Source of the DNA: Eleginops maclovinus
Taxonomy: Eukaryota; Chordata; Actinopteri; Perciformes; Eleginopidae
DNA length: 64,000 bases
Assembly: GCF_036324505.1 (NCBI RefSeq)
Contig: NC_086352.1
Span: 9,398,001-9,462,000 of the forward strand
Reading direction: 5' to 3'
Position numbers and translations under genes: made by a program. Under the pieces are notes generated by a model. That model saw only the letters and a program-made list of their open reading frames with translations, did no database searches and was not told the DNA's origin. Shown here piece after piece: positions 14,746-27,200 of the stretch (its first letter is position 1; each line of letters begins with the position of its first letter).

Positions 14746-14750
<5 letters not shown>

Positions 14751-14790
<40 letters not shown>
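14751..14790. repeat. (TG)20 microsatellite
   Basis: A pure TG tract of 40 bp. A CA-rich imperfect tract lies 140 bp downstream (14931-14968), so the two are roughly inverted relative to one another. Confidence 0.98.
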
Positions 14791-14795
<5 letters not shown>

Positions 14796-14930
14796 ATAAA
14801 GACTTTTCAGATTTGTATACAGACAGTGTGTAAACACTATACAGTATACAATATTTGTGTAGGGAAGCATATTCAATAAAAAAAAATCTTCTATAGGTAT
14901 CCTCTAACATATCCATCCATCTACAGAAAA

Positions 14931-14968
14931 ACACACACACACACACGCACGCACACGCACACGCACAC
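14931..14968. repeat. Imperfect (AC)n tract with CACG variants
   Basis: An ACACAC run with interspersed GCACGCACACGCAC units. Confidence 0.95.
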
Positions 14969-17900
14969 ATGATGCTGTCCCAACACCTCATAAAGTCAGA
15001 GACCGCCCACGCCCAAACAAATTTAAAACAATCACGAGGGTTTGGCAGCAGGAGACTGCTCCAGTCATTACTCTGCTCACAAAGACAGCTCGCCCTGCTC
15101 ACCTCATCTGTCTGCCCTCTATAAAGAGCACCTTATGGGCAGGCTCAGGACCCCTCCCCCCCTACACTGGCCCTAAGACCTTCTTCTGACAATTCAGGCC
15201 TGGTGTGGATACTTTTTTCCCCCCAATCACTGCTGCAAAGGACTGACTTTCACAACACTTGGAAAAGTAATTTGTAAACTTTGTGCGTAAAAGGATGTGT
15301 CAAATACACAGGTCCCAAAGATCTGCTCTTCAAACATATACATCTCTAACTTGACATAATCATATTGTAAACATTATATATTAAGATGCATTATATGTCA
15401 AGTTAAAATAGTTTATAAATTATTTACTTAATACTTTTTTTAAATTATCTATAATAAATTCAGCAGCAGAAAGTATTAAATACTCAAAACTAAAAATCCC
15501 AAAATAGGACAGGGCTAAATCATATTTCTGTTTCCCCAGGATAATTATATAATAGCAATAATACCCAACCTATCCACCCTATAATATATATTCCCCACTG
15601 TGACCTTCCAGTAAAGATGATTGTTTTACAGCTTTGATGATTCATGGCATAGTATACGGTGAAGAGTGACAGGACAACCAGGGCAGAAAAAAGTCTGCCA
15701 AGTCATCAAAATGTCATAAACCCCCAACCATTTCCCAATTGTTCTGTAAGGCAATGCAACTAATCCCCTAAAACTCATTGACACACACTTTTAATTCCTC
15801 TATTTCATACAATCACATGTGGAAACACTCATAAATCGTTATCTCTCCGCCTAACGCACACATGCAGGGACAAATAACTGAACACACCCCAACGTAATCC
15901 TCTCTCCTCTGCTGCTGTTCCCCTCTGCAGCTGACTTATACAGGATTTACGCAGCCCAGTCACAGCGTCTCCATTAATTGCTGAAAGTGACACCATGCAC
16001 GGTTATTACACGATTACGACATGACAGCTCTCGTTTTTCACCATTAAGAAGCAGACGGGCCTCTGCTCAGCTGCGGCAGGGTGTCAGCACATTGGAGTGA
16101 GTCGGCAGGAAGACAGGTTATACTGCGAGGGCCGCGGCCGCAGCATGGGGTGCTTAGCTTGCTTATGTGTTGGCACGACACTCCGGTAACACGGACAAAC
16201 CGTCTCGACAAGACCGCTCGCACAGGTCTGAAACTTTGCTCAACGATAACAGATACTTGACCAGTCGAGAGCACTTGCATAGAAGTGACAAAAACAAATA
16301 GGAACGTTATAGCTGCACAATCATGAGAAATGGTGAGTCCAAGTCAAGCATTCAGTAGTAGTTTTGGGTTTACAGCTACCATCGCCTTGATATCTAATAT
16401 GTCTTAACCAGTAAAAAATGATGTCAAAGGGCACTGTGATCCCTGAGGTCAGAGTAGGAGGGCTTGGGGGGGGGGCTGACAGGACTGTGAACGCTTCAAC
16501 ACACACTCACACACTGCATGTCATCCATCTCTATCAGGTATATATAAATACACTTGTTCTTAGTTTTAGCCACACTACGAATACAACCCTCTAGAGGTCG
16601 ACTCAGCACAATCACCAATTACGTGCACTCATGATCATTGTGTCCTTGCCAAAAAAAATTAACACCGTCATTCGTTATATCATCATTTTATGCTCACTTT
16701 TAACTACAATTATGAGAGAAAATAGATCTGGCTTGCGGTTCTATTAATTGCCCACTTGAAGCAAAGACGTCAGCGCCTGTATGGATTTTCTGCCAGGGAA
16801 GTCTTGTGTTGCTGTCCTTCTCCTGATGCGAGACGATGGAGGGGAGGGGGGGGTGGTGCAAGAGAGGATGTGAATAATGCATTACAAGGTATGAGGCTGG
16901 TAAGGAGCCGGGGCTGTGGGAATTTAAAAGGCATTTGTGTTTGTCACACAAATCAGGAAGTCTCGCTGCACTCCGAGGCAAATCTGAACTGACGGCTGAG
17001 AGCGGAGGATGACACCAACCTTTTTCCACACAACTCGGAGCCTGAGAAGGAAGCCGTGAAAGTGAGGGAGGAAGTTTGTGTGTGCTTGATGAGAAACAGG
17101 ATGGGAGAGTAAGAGAGATAGGGAGAGTGAAAGGGAGCAATGTCAGCCTTTTTGAGAGAGGTCAAACACAATTGAAAGGTTGGCCCAGTAAATGGTTCAA
17201 TCATGGCCGAGGAGATGAGATATAATATATATATACCAATCATCACTTCTCATTGTGTCAATAGTTTTTTCCTGGATTTAGAAATACTATAAAACATAAC
17301 TAGGAATATTATCGTATTTTTTTTACTGAGTCTGAGGCTGTTATCCTGACTGCCTTACAGTACAGTGAGACATCAAGAAGGGCTTTAGAGTCACACTCAA
17401 CACTTCCACATGTGCATGAGGTTGGTAATTGACCTTTGGCTTTAAGGGATCAAACTTACCAATTATATGAGGTACATGCTGATCTTTTTAATCTCAACAC
17501 ACCCTCCTTCCTACTATGTTACAGATGCTATCTGCTCCACTGATTTCCGCCGTTAGAAATAGATACTCATGATTCAACATTTACTAGCAGCTTCTCTTAG
17601 TCCTTCAGATGAATGAGACCCTCACTGAGGTCAGACATACTAAAGATAAAAGCCATTGACCTCTGATCAGGGAGAGATTCTCTTCCTGTATCGCATGCCG
17701 CGCTGCTCTGTGGCTCGTCTGTCAGTGGGGCAGTGTGCACACGGGTCTATATAAGAGAATGTGTGCGTCACTGTGTCTGTGGAGAACAGGGGTCAATTTG
17801 AGCTCCTCGTATAAGCCTGTAAGGCGTGTCTGAGGCCTTCTGAAGATGGAGGTTGGTCTTAAGAGATTTTCACCTTGCCTGGTTTAGAAAGTGGGGGGAA

Positions 17901-18051
17901 TGGCAGAGCTATGGGAAGGACGACTGCGTGCGTGTGAGGTTGGGCTGCCACTGATGAAGAGAGTGCTGAGGTGCAGACAGACGGGAAGCAGATCACACTC
18001 TGAGAGGTCGAGACAGTCTCAGCCCTTTTTGACCCTAGAGCACTGAGTTAC
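14969..18051. other. Non-coding region, no gene recognised
   Basis: Unique non-coding DNA. CTATAAAGAGCACC near 15120 and CTATATAAGAG near 17747 resemble TATA boxes, but no exon follows either. Text around 15970-16040 has an enhancer-like texture. Confidence 0.6.
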
Positions 18052-18450
18052 TTTTAAGTGAATTTATTGAACATGTTTAGTATAAATAATAAAGTTCATG
18101 TCCAAAAGGGGCAAGAAGAAGCATAACAACGTTTCTAGTCCTACCCCCTCTAGCAAACATTGCTAGTCGAAAGTCACACACAGTTCCTTTCATGCTCGTC
18201 AGCGGTCGTGATATTTGCCTAGTTTAAAAAAAGAAAAAAATCCTCTCTTTGTTCAAATAAAAAAAAGAAAATAATAACAAACACGATGACCCTGTTTTGT
18301 AATTCTAGTATGTATTCAAATCTTTTAAGATGTATTCTTGACATGAGTACATTTAGCTTTTATTCAAAGCAAGATATAAAAAGTGCAAATAAACCATCAA
18401 GATACAAACTCAAAATCCCTACAAATCCAAACTATGTCCGGTGCTACCTC
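18052..18450 (-). mobile_element. LINE 3'-end relic (CR1/L2-type), reverse orientation
   Basis: On the minus strand the end of this block reads GCTTCTTCTTGCCCCTTTTG, then GACATGAACTTTATTATTTA, then CATGTTCAATAAATTCA. I recognise this as the common 3' untranslated end of CR1/L2-like LINEs in teleosts ('TTCTTCCTACTCCTTTT..GACATG ... TGTTCAATAAA'). The AT-rich text up to about 18450 would be the adjoining upstream part; the boundary there is unclear. No reverse-transcriptase codons are visible. The identification rests on remembered sequence only. Confidence 0.5.
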
Positions 18451-19882
18451 ATTGGAATAAAATAATTCAAACTTTCTAAATACTACATACAGAAGTCATA
18501 TTTTTTTGTTTTGTTTTGATTTTTATTGGCCAAGGCGAAACAAGTGTTTCTTCTTCTGCATTTTTTGAATTTTTGCTGTATGTATAGCAATGGGAAGATT
18601 GTATATGCAGCCTTTTCTTAGTTGTGTTATCAGCATGCACTAGAAGAAGAAAAAATAATAATCAGGAAACAGCAGTGAGGTTAGGATAATTTTGCTGAAT
18701 GGTATATTCCCTCTTATCCTTTGAATATTTTGTTGCTGATGTAACTTGCCAGAAAAGTACAGACAAAGGCTAGAAAGAGGATATGGGCTATCTAAAGCCA
18801 GGCCATCAAATCATGATGATGCATTCGTAGTGGCAGGAATGACTTTTTACACAGAAATGTGGAAAAGGTCCAACTCCTCTTCTCAAGAGTAGTAGTTTAA
18901 AGTAGATTTCTGCCTCTCTGCTGACAGGAGATTGCATGTTACTTAGGGTAATGGCACGAAGTCTCGGCTGCCAAGCGGAGGCTGGCAGACACATACCAGA
19001 CCTTCACTTAAAAAGCCGTGTCAGGGGTTAAGTGGTCATGGAAAAGGAGGCAGGGAGCCGCCGCTGAAGTTATTAGGCAGCATAGTTTCTCTCGTCAGCA
19101 GGTGGGAGGTGAGATCTGGTGTGACGAGCAGGTGCCGCTCAGGGCCAGAGATCACAGCTGAACCGTAGGCTGCGATAAGCCCAATGCCACTTAAGTTACA
19201 CCCCCAACACCGCTGTGACCCGGTGTGGTTTGTATATATGCGAGGGAGAGAGAAAGTGAGAGAGTTGAGTATAAGTGTGAGAAACAAAAGCTGAGACATG
19301 TGGATGTATGTAAGTGCGTGTGAGAGTGAACGGGTTCTCCTTTTCCGTTAATGGTGGAGGTTATACGAGTACCTACTGTATTAAAGAGAAACCCTGACAG
19401 TTAAATAAAGTCCAGTGAGGAATGACAGCGAAGGGCATGTTTGTCGGTTTAAAGTCCCACTCATTCTTGAAATTCTCTTCACACTTCAAAACATCCAGCC
19501 AAGTGTTGATTTGCCTTCACGACTCTCAGGCTGTGGGGGTGGACAAAAACTGCTGAGGAAGATGGAAGACGGAGGCCTACGTGGTTTTTGTCAAACGCTG
19601 ATTCACAAACCGCAGATTTCAAACTCGGTTTTGTCTGAAGCCGGTGTCGACACATGTTAGCGACATTTGGAACGAGAAACAGTGGGAGGAAAAGGCGAGG
19701 TTAGGGATGAAAGTGGCAGGGTGACAAGGCGAGGTGAAAGAGAAGGAAGGATGTATTTTTATTTGATGATTTTCTGTTAGTTACAACCCTAGAGACCCCA
19801 GCACCAGAATCACTTCCAGCAAATCCAAAAGCATAAACAAACAAAAAAATTGTAGAAGAGACATGGGATGAAAGTGGAAACA

Positions 19883-19897
19883 GGGGGGGGGGGGGGG
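19883..19897. repeat. G15 homopolymer
   Basis: Fifteen consecutive G residues; a C13 run at 26996-27008 is the other long G/C homopolymer apart from the G16 at 20.1 kb. Confidence 0.95.
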
Positions 19898-20057
19898 CTT
19901 TGAGGATGAGGCGAGGTGAAGTATCGATCATCCATTGACAAACACAATAGAAATTTTAGATGTGATGTGAGAGGCCCCCCCATCAATAATTTATCAGAGG
20001 GCCAAATGTGAGTGACGTTGGGTGTGGACAGGGGAGGGGGGGAACACTGCGTATTGA

Positions 20058-20060
<3 letters not shown>

Positions 20061-20103
<43 letters not shown>

Positions 20104-20116
20104 GGGGGGGGGGGGG
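20061..20116. repeat. (GT)20 joined to a G16 run
   Basis: Forty bases of alternating GT (20061-20100) run directly into sixteen consecutive G (20101-20116). Part of this lies inside open frames on both strands that have no other coding character. Confidence 0.98.
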
Positions 20117-21520
20117 CAGTGCACAGCGCAAGGGGGGGTTCCAAAGACAAGAGGCAGGGAAGGTGGAGGGGATGCAAGAGAGAGATGAGTGGGGAAGGGG
20201 GGGTGGGGGATGTATATGGAGCACAGGAAAGCCATTAAGGATGGCAGTGTTACCAGACCCTGGCAGCGACTGAGAGCGCAAAGGGAGAGAAGCGCGAAGA
20301 TTGGAGGAGAAAGAACTAGAGAGAGGTCAAGACAACCACACATCCCCATTCCCATCCCACTCCCCCCCCACCAACCCCAATCAATATGACCATGTCAAAA
20401 CATAAAATGCATGCTTTTGCTCTTAAGTAAAAGGTGTCTCAGATTTTTAAAAGCATTGATTCGGGGACCGGTCGATGGAAATCAAGGCAGATTTTGCCGT
20501 GCAAAGAGGGGTAATAACACTCAGCTGATAATAGCACAACAGAGGGGACTCGGATGGGTCTCCACTACGCCAGGACCGATCCCAAGAAAATGGGGGCAGG
20601 TCAAGGATTTGAGTGACTACACAAACCGGCGCTGTGATTTGTCTACAGGGAGAACACAAGAGGCTAAAAGAGTTGGAGCTGGACTTTTACTGGGAGCATC
20701 TGCCAAAAACATTTTACACATTAAAGTGAGGAGTAGCTAGACAAGACGTTCTCACAGGCTCTGTCCCGGGGGAATACGCACCATCAAACGCAGCCAGACG
20801 GAGCAGATAATTCCTCTTTTGCAATGTTAACCACACAGAGACAAACACATTTAATGAGAATTCTTCCGAGTGATGTATTGTTCGGGAATGTCAATCATTC
20901 TACCTTGAGGTGATATTTCTCTGCTATTCTTACGGATTAATTTTGAGCTCACCCCCTGCAATTATTAGTTGGCTGCAACTTTTCTGTGCGGTCAGAATAA
21001 AAGTCAAGTCAGAGAGGGGAAAACGAGCCTGAGGCAGGAAGGTTCTGGGTGGGTTCAGCGGTTGGGAGAAGTTTTTCCCTAATGTGGGCACCAGTGAGGC
21101 AGGGACAACCTCCATGCAGGCACTGGGGACACAGCACCGCCCATGGAGAGCCAAACCCAGGCCGTTAAAACAGACCAGGCACACAGAGAGACAGCAAGAA
21201 AAACACAAGATGAGAGGAGGAAAAAACAAAATTATGTTCCATAATCAGAAACAAAACTAGAGCCCACCACATGAAGGGCCCTGCCAGCATGCATCCATGT
21301 GTCCCTTGTTGCTGCACCACTTAGCACGGCAGCCACAAAATGGGGTTTTAAAGACAATGGCACTACAGCGGCAATTAGCCCTATCCCTGGGTGTGGCTAC
21401 GCTCTGAAGACACTCATCTGTCCCCGACCACAGAGGCGTGTAATGAATGACAAGGCATTGCTGTGACACAATAAAACAAACAACATCTGGCTGAACTTAG
21501 ACAACTCCTTTCGGCTGCGT

Positions 21521-21534
21521 TGACCCTTTGACCT
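21521..21534 (-). promoter_or_regulatory. Possible DR2 nuclear-receptor element
   Basis: The minus strand reads AGGTCA-AA-GGGTCA, a direct repeat of two near-consensus half sites with a 2-bp spacer, as used by RXR heterodimers. A single motif in 64 kb is weak evidence for function. Confidence 0.25.
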
Positions 21535-22309
21535 TTCATCAAATACAGAATGGGCTTTATACAAAAGCAATCAAGGCTTAGATTTGCAAAATATTTGTAT
21601 TAAAATATCATAATGTTGTATCATCTGGCTAGTCAACTATAAATGTATTTATAGCATAGTTTATGTTGAACCAAACACTAGATTAGGCAGATTTCTTCTG
21701 TCGTCAAAAGATCCTCCCTCAGATGCACAAGAATTTGAGGTTAAATTGAACTTAAAGTGAAATGTGAGTTTTTTGAGTCAGAATCCGAAAAAAACAAGGC
21801 CTTGAAGTCTGGAGGGTATAAGTAATTTATTTCCAACTGGGCACAATTGACAGCTATTGACTGTAATCGTACATTTATTAATAATATATACACAATAAGA
21901 AGAAGTCTCATAATAATCCACATTTGATCATATGATATTCAAGTATTTTGTACACACTTTAAATGTTAAACTTACGTTTCCTTGGATGTTTTTGGAAAGT
22001 GAAACATTTTTTTTTTCTATATCTTGGTTCACTTGGATACTCACAAAAAACTATGGATATAACAATCCATGTTGTTATAACAAGAGGAAATATGTATATT
22101 GATTTTCTATACAAGTCCCATTGTGCGGTCAATCAAGGGCTTTTTCCCAAAGCTCTTCACAGAACACATTGAGAGTCTTTGTCATAAGTACAATTCTCAG
22201 TGATCTGCAACCATTTCTATTACTCAAATGACAATTGTAGAGCAAAAGATAGACAGGTTAAGCCAGAAAATGTTGCTTTGTACCTGACAACTCTGAGGGT
22301 CCCTGCAGG

Positions 22310-22435
22310 CAGCGTGCCATGCATTGGTAACTGCAATTGGACAGGATGGTCACAGTGGTCGCTGCAGCCTGAGATTGAACCTGTGTTCTTCTAGATACCC
22401 AACAATCTCTCTAACCACCGGGCCACGCCAACACC
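22310..22435 (-). mobile_element. tRNA-derived SINE head, reverse orientation
   Basis: Reading the minus strand from 22435, GGTGTTGGCG leads into a Pol III A-box-like TGGCCCGGTGG (22415-22425) followed by TTAGAGAGATTG. A B-box-like GGTTCAATCTC lies at 22371-22381, about 33 bp on. Each box has one mismatch to the tRNA consensus. The following CAGCGACCACTGTG resembles the start of the tRNA-unrelated body in common fish SINEs. It does not fold as an intact tRNA, so a SINE relic is more likely than a tRNA gene. The downstream limit (towards lower coordinates) is uncertain. Confidence 0.55.
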
Positions 22436-23499
22436 CCAAACAACATGGTTTCCAGCTCAGAGAGGTGTACCCTTGACAAGAAGCATTACTCACTTTGGAA
22501 CTTCGCCCATCAAACTCTAAACCTAATGCCGAGACCTTTGAGTCAACACGGTCTGACCCGAGCATTTCTCTGACACATGTCTCAGAAGTCACAGACTGGT
22601 TGCTCATTCTCTTGGTATCCTCCGATTGTGAGTGATCTGTTTTCAGTGTTGCACATGAGAATGTGGGAAATGGAAGCCGGCGGAGAGATAATCTGGTCAC
22701 CTGATCCAGGCCGGGTGGAGGCGATGACAGCCGTGCTGTGCCACCGTGTGTCATACGATGAGGGGGCCAAAAGGCAGGTGACTGACTCACCCCGTCTTAA
22801 TGGACAGATGACCAAGCCAACAGGAAGACCTGCGAGAAGGAAAGCCGGGGTACAAGGAAGGGAGGGAGGGAGGGAGAGAGAAGAGAAGGGGAAGATAGAG
22901 CGGCGGCTTTCATTTGATACCCTATTCTTTGTGATTCTTGATAAAATGGGTCTGATGTAAGGTGGTGAGGGGGGGAATGAGGAGGGAGGAACAGAAGGAA
23001 GAGGTACTCCGTTTCTGCAGTGGGCTCTCTGCTGGTACTCCAGCGACACAGTGTGAAGCCAGCAGGTATGGAAACACTGTGTAACACATCCATGTGTTGA
23101 GGATGTACATGAGCACGGTGTGAGTGTGCGAGTCTGACGTCTGTTTGTGTATTTAACAGCTTAATCAATTATCTAACCACTTGCCAAAGAGAAAACAGGA
23201 TTTGCTCAACATGTCTCCCACCTTTCAGAAGAGCAGTCTACACAAATAGCTTCTGCACACAGCTCAAACAAAGAACAAAGCATCCTCCCCTCCTTTTGTT
23301 TAAAGGAGACTTCTGGTACGTTTTATCAATAGCCAGAGTTCTCTGTGGAAACAAAGCCAGACGACAGTCATCAGTGCAGGGGAGAGGGGGCAGCCACACA
23401 CACACATGTCTATATTAATATCTTGTATTACTACAGTCACACAAGATAATTGCCCAAAATAGATAAAGGGCCAGGAAGCAGGCTAACACCCTCATAAAT

Positions 23500-23890
23500 G
23501 CAGATGTTATGCGGATGATTTAATCATGGGTCTAACAGATGTTTTTAGGCTGCCCTCTTTCATTAAAAGCCTCCCGCAGCACATACAGGAATCAAAGATT
23601 ATTCTAGGAATTAGGATATGAAAAGCACGTTAGCTCAATTAAGAAAATTAAATTGTGTACATTAGACAGAGCTTGTTCAACCAGCAGAGAGCATTTTGCC
23701 GGGGCATAATAAAATCAAAGAATCACGGCTTAATTGAAATGCACTTAAAAGGGATCATGCTGACAAATGCGATTGTATTGAGGCGCTAATGTGCCCACCG
23801 CCTCCCAGTCCTCCTTAAATCCAATGAAATTGAAATACCGTGGGCTGCTGACCGCTTCCTGATACGATCAGCCGGTCGGCAGCCCAGCAC
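23500..23890. other. Candidate conserved non-coding block
   Basis: About 390 bp of non-repetitive sequence dense in TAAT/ATTA cores, AATCAAAG (TCF/LEF-like) and TTAATTGAAATGCACTTAAA text, ending at the hairpin at 23841. The texture is that of vertebrate developmental enhancers. It has no open frame and no repeat identity. This is a judgement from composition; conservation cannot be measured here. Confidence 0.3.
23841..23886. other. Two-tier hairpin in a conserved-element-like block
   Basis: The arms TGGGCTGCTGACCG (23841-23854) and CGGTCGGCAGCCCA (23873-23886) pair over 14 positions. The only non-Watson-Crick pair would be a T-G wobble. Inside the loop, CTGAT (23859-23863) and ATCAG (23867-23871) pair again around ACG. 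Four bases on one side and one on the other separate the tiers. It ends an AT-rich, homeobox-motif-rich block (about 23500-23890). Function is unknown; possibilities include a structured RNA segment, a cruciform or simple coincidence. Confidence 0.6.
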
Positions 23891-23978
23891 ATGCAAAGAG
23901 GAAGAACAAGATGATGAAAAAATAGGAAGCAACTAATCGATTTAGAACAAACACATCAGGAAGGCACCTCCCTCACTG

Positions 23979-24215
<237 letters not shown>

Positions 24216-27200
24216 ACTTAAAGATCAAAACAAATGAAAGGTGAGGCAGAGATAACCAGTCATCACAGCCTTATCAGTAATATCCTGCCGAGGGAGGCTG
24301 TGCACTGCAGGGGTCGTGTGCTGGAGAAGATGCACTGCTTTGTGTTTAGCCAAAGGCTCAATTAATGTGTACACACCCGTAGAACCACCTTCAAACTCAC
24401 ATCTGTGTATGTAAACACACACCGACACACATCTAACCTCCTGTATGTATCCATATACCTCATCTAGATTATATTACATCAGAGGCAAGGATTTCTTATA
24501 GGCTCAATGGGAGCTACACTCACCAGATCGTTCTGGTCTGTGTGGAAATCCATTGTGTTGTGAACAACAGCACTGGGAAGCGTGCATTAAGATTGCACTA
24601 GCAAAACTTGCTTTAAGAGTGTGTTATGTGGCTTTGCATCCAAGAAAATCCCAATAATACTGCGTGATTAACTGAGTTAAAATACACAGTGAAAGATGAT
24701 ATCGTAGTTTAAAAAGAAAGAGCAGGTCATGTTATTATTTACTGATCTCTAAGGCTCTACCCTGAAGACTAACTCTCTCAGTACAAAACAGGAAATATCA
24801 GGCTGAATCATAGTGGGTGAGAAGGAAAGAATTACCATATTGCAAGTTGAACATCATGTGAAAATAAACAACTTGTCTCCCTTAACACATTTATTTTATT
24901 TAGTAGTGGTTGATGAGAACATTGTACTTGAATTGCCAACACTAAATACCTACACACTTGTTTGTAAGTTTACACTGTTTCACAAACAAGCCTTTCCCCT
25001 CTACATATATATGTAAGCAAACAAAAATAGAAGGTACACAGTTGGACTGCTGATATAGGAACAAAAAGTAATGTGTTTGCTATTTTTCGTGCCATTAACT
25101 TGCTGCTGAGCAGAGCAGTATCCTCTAAGGTAATTCTCTGGAGGAGCCACTAGGGGAGCTTCCAACCCCCTTTTCAGCAAACTTGAGCACACAGTGTTAT
25201 GCAAACACAGAAATACATGGCGCACACACACAGACGCAGGGATGGAGACAAAAAAAGAAAACAAAGACAGAAGTATAACAAATGGTATTAGGGGGAGGAT
25301 ATCACTAGCCATGTGAAATGCACTTCTAACAATAAAGGGAATGGACATACATGGTAATTCACCTAACCTGTGTCGTTGCCGTGGATATGCTTTCATTTTC
25401 CAGCCATCCAAAAGCACTTCTCACTGTTGACACTGCTGTGTGATACAGTGAACAAACCGGTACGCTATTGTAGTACATCCTAGTAAAGCGATGGGAACAC
25501 TGCGCCCCAATGTACAGAATATACCTCCATTATGTATTACACATTTAAGATATTTAAGCTCTTTGTAAGAGTTAAGTCTTGGAGCCGTGCCGTGTCATTC
25601 TGTAGGGGATGATAGGGAGCTTTAGTCATGTCTGTATTAGTGGGATGACTTCCAAAGCCTCTGGGATGGCGTGTTACAACCACTAGCTCCAGTCAGTCCT
25701 TACGTTGATACCCAACTCTGCCTGGCCCTAAGCACCAGATCAGAACACCAAATAGGCCTTGCATTAAAGGGGATAAGCCCTACCACAGGGACCGACTATT
25801 CACCAAACAAGATCAGAAGTATCGCTGTAGGTTTATTGTGAGTGGAAATAAACAGTAAGGCAGTTGGTTCAACAGTCCAGCGTGGGGATGGAGCCAAGGA
25901 GCAAAGCTCTGATTTATGCTTTGTGCACACGGGAAGAAAAAAGGCTGTGTAAGTATTATTGTGCTTTACAAAAAGTCTGAGAGAGGAGAAGTGAGACTGG
26001 AGACCTGTGAACATCCACTGACATGAATTCCAGGACACGTGTCGTCTTCAGAAGTGGGAAAGGCAGTGTTTTCCCTTCTTGGAGCAGGAGAACATGGCTC
26101 TTATTCTAAGATAAATACCGCCCATCTGTCTGGTACTGTATGGTGGCGGGTGTGTGTGCCAACATTGGAGCCCTTCAAGAGACACTTAGGTCTGTGTGTA
26201 TATTTTCACAGTCTGATTGAAGTAAAACACAGCCTTTAATGTGTCATTTCAAGTGAACACCGTGCCCAAATGAAAACACACACACCTACAAGCCCCACTT
26301 AATTGAAGGCTACAGGTTTTCACATAGCAGACAGTTTTTTCTTGTCTTTTTTTTTCCAAGGGGGAGAAGAGAGAGCACTTTTTTTGAAATCAATATTCTC
26401 AACTTGTTTTCCTGCAAATTAAAGCTGCCATTCTCAGGCTGCTGTCACCGGGGAACGGCACAGAGAGACACAAGAGGGATAAGAACTGCTGCAAGAAAGT
26501 TTTGTATTTCAGGAAAAAAAGAAAAATTGAAACGTAATCCTGCATTATCTCAAAATGACAAAGACAGAGCGGGAGAGAGACGGTAAAACATATACACCAA
26601 AAGCGAGCCCAGATGCTATTTCTGTTTTCTGATAGAATAGGGGATAAATACTCAAAATCATGACATGATCATAATTTCAAATATCCCTCAGATTTCTCTT
26701 TGAGATATAACATGATACAGAGTCTGTTACAATACCGTGGTGTTGACATACTTTCCATCCGTGGGAGAAGAATTTCATTGGTACAAGTTTCTGCCTCATC
26801 TTCCATCTCAATAACATGCAATTGCCTGCAGTTAGTCTACATAGCATGCAATTTACACACAAGACTGCACTCTCCTCGCCGTCTGGACTGTACTTTGCCA
26901 TAAAAACACATACACTCTTCAGGAAGCTTTGTAGTGCCTAAAAACCTCAATTAGGTGCATCAATATTTGATGGAATGGCTCTGATAAGGTCTGCACCCCC
27001 CCCCCCCCTCCCCCTCCTCTGGTGCCCCTGTGCTGGCGTGATGTGTTTAATTGTTGGCCCAAAGCGCTGGAGACAGACACGGCTTTGTTTCCCCAGTAAT
27101 GGATGGCTCTGTCCCTAACATAATATTGAGACTGGCTGTTGTGCAGGCATGGCTGCCGCACTCCTGACCCGCAGCGTGAGTGGAAGAGGGGTGTTGACTG

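Larger units (their letters stand above)
1..14750. other. Non-coding region, no gene recognised
   Basis: Mostly unique, moderately AT-rich DNA with short simple repeats only. Frames at 6611-6949 (+) and 7195-7698 (-, 167 codons) are the longest non-repetitive ones but match no family I know and are within chance expectation. Blocks such as 2940-3060 and 8620-9020 have an enhancer-like texture (ATTA cores, little simple repeat), without further support. Confidence 0.6.
18451..22309. other. Non-coding region with purine- and G-rich tracts
   Basis: Unique DNA apart from the G15 run, the GT/G composite and purine-rich text at 19680-19930 and 20120-20350. Frames in this purine-rich part reflect base composition, not coding. 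Confidence 0.6.

Noticed and set aside
15110..15140. TATA-box-like CTATAAAGAG near 15120 and CTATATAAGAG near 17747 as promoters
   Set aside because: No exon, CpG-rich segment or transcript follows either; such words are common by chance in AT-rich DNA.
19810..20355. 181-codon minus-strand frame rich in Pro, Ser and His-Thr
   Set aside because: It runs through the purine-rich (GT)n-G16 region; base composition alone keeps it open. No family resemblance.
22365..22435. Functional tRNA gene on the minus strand
   Set aside because: The Pol III boxes are present, but the acceptor and anticodon stems do not pair; a SINE relic explains it better.
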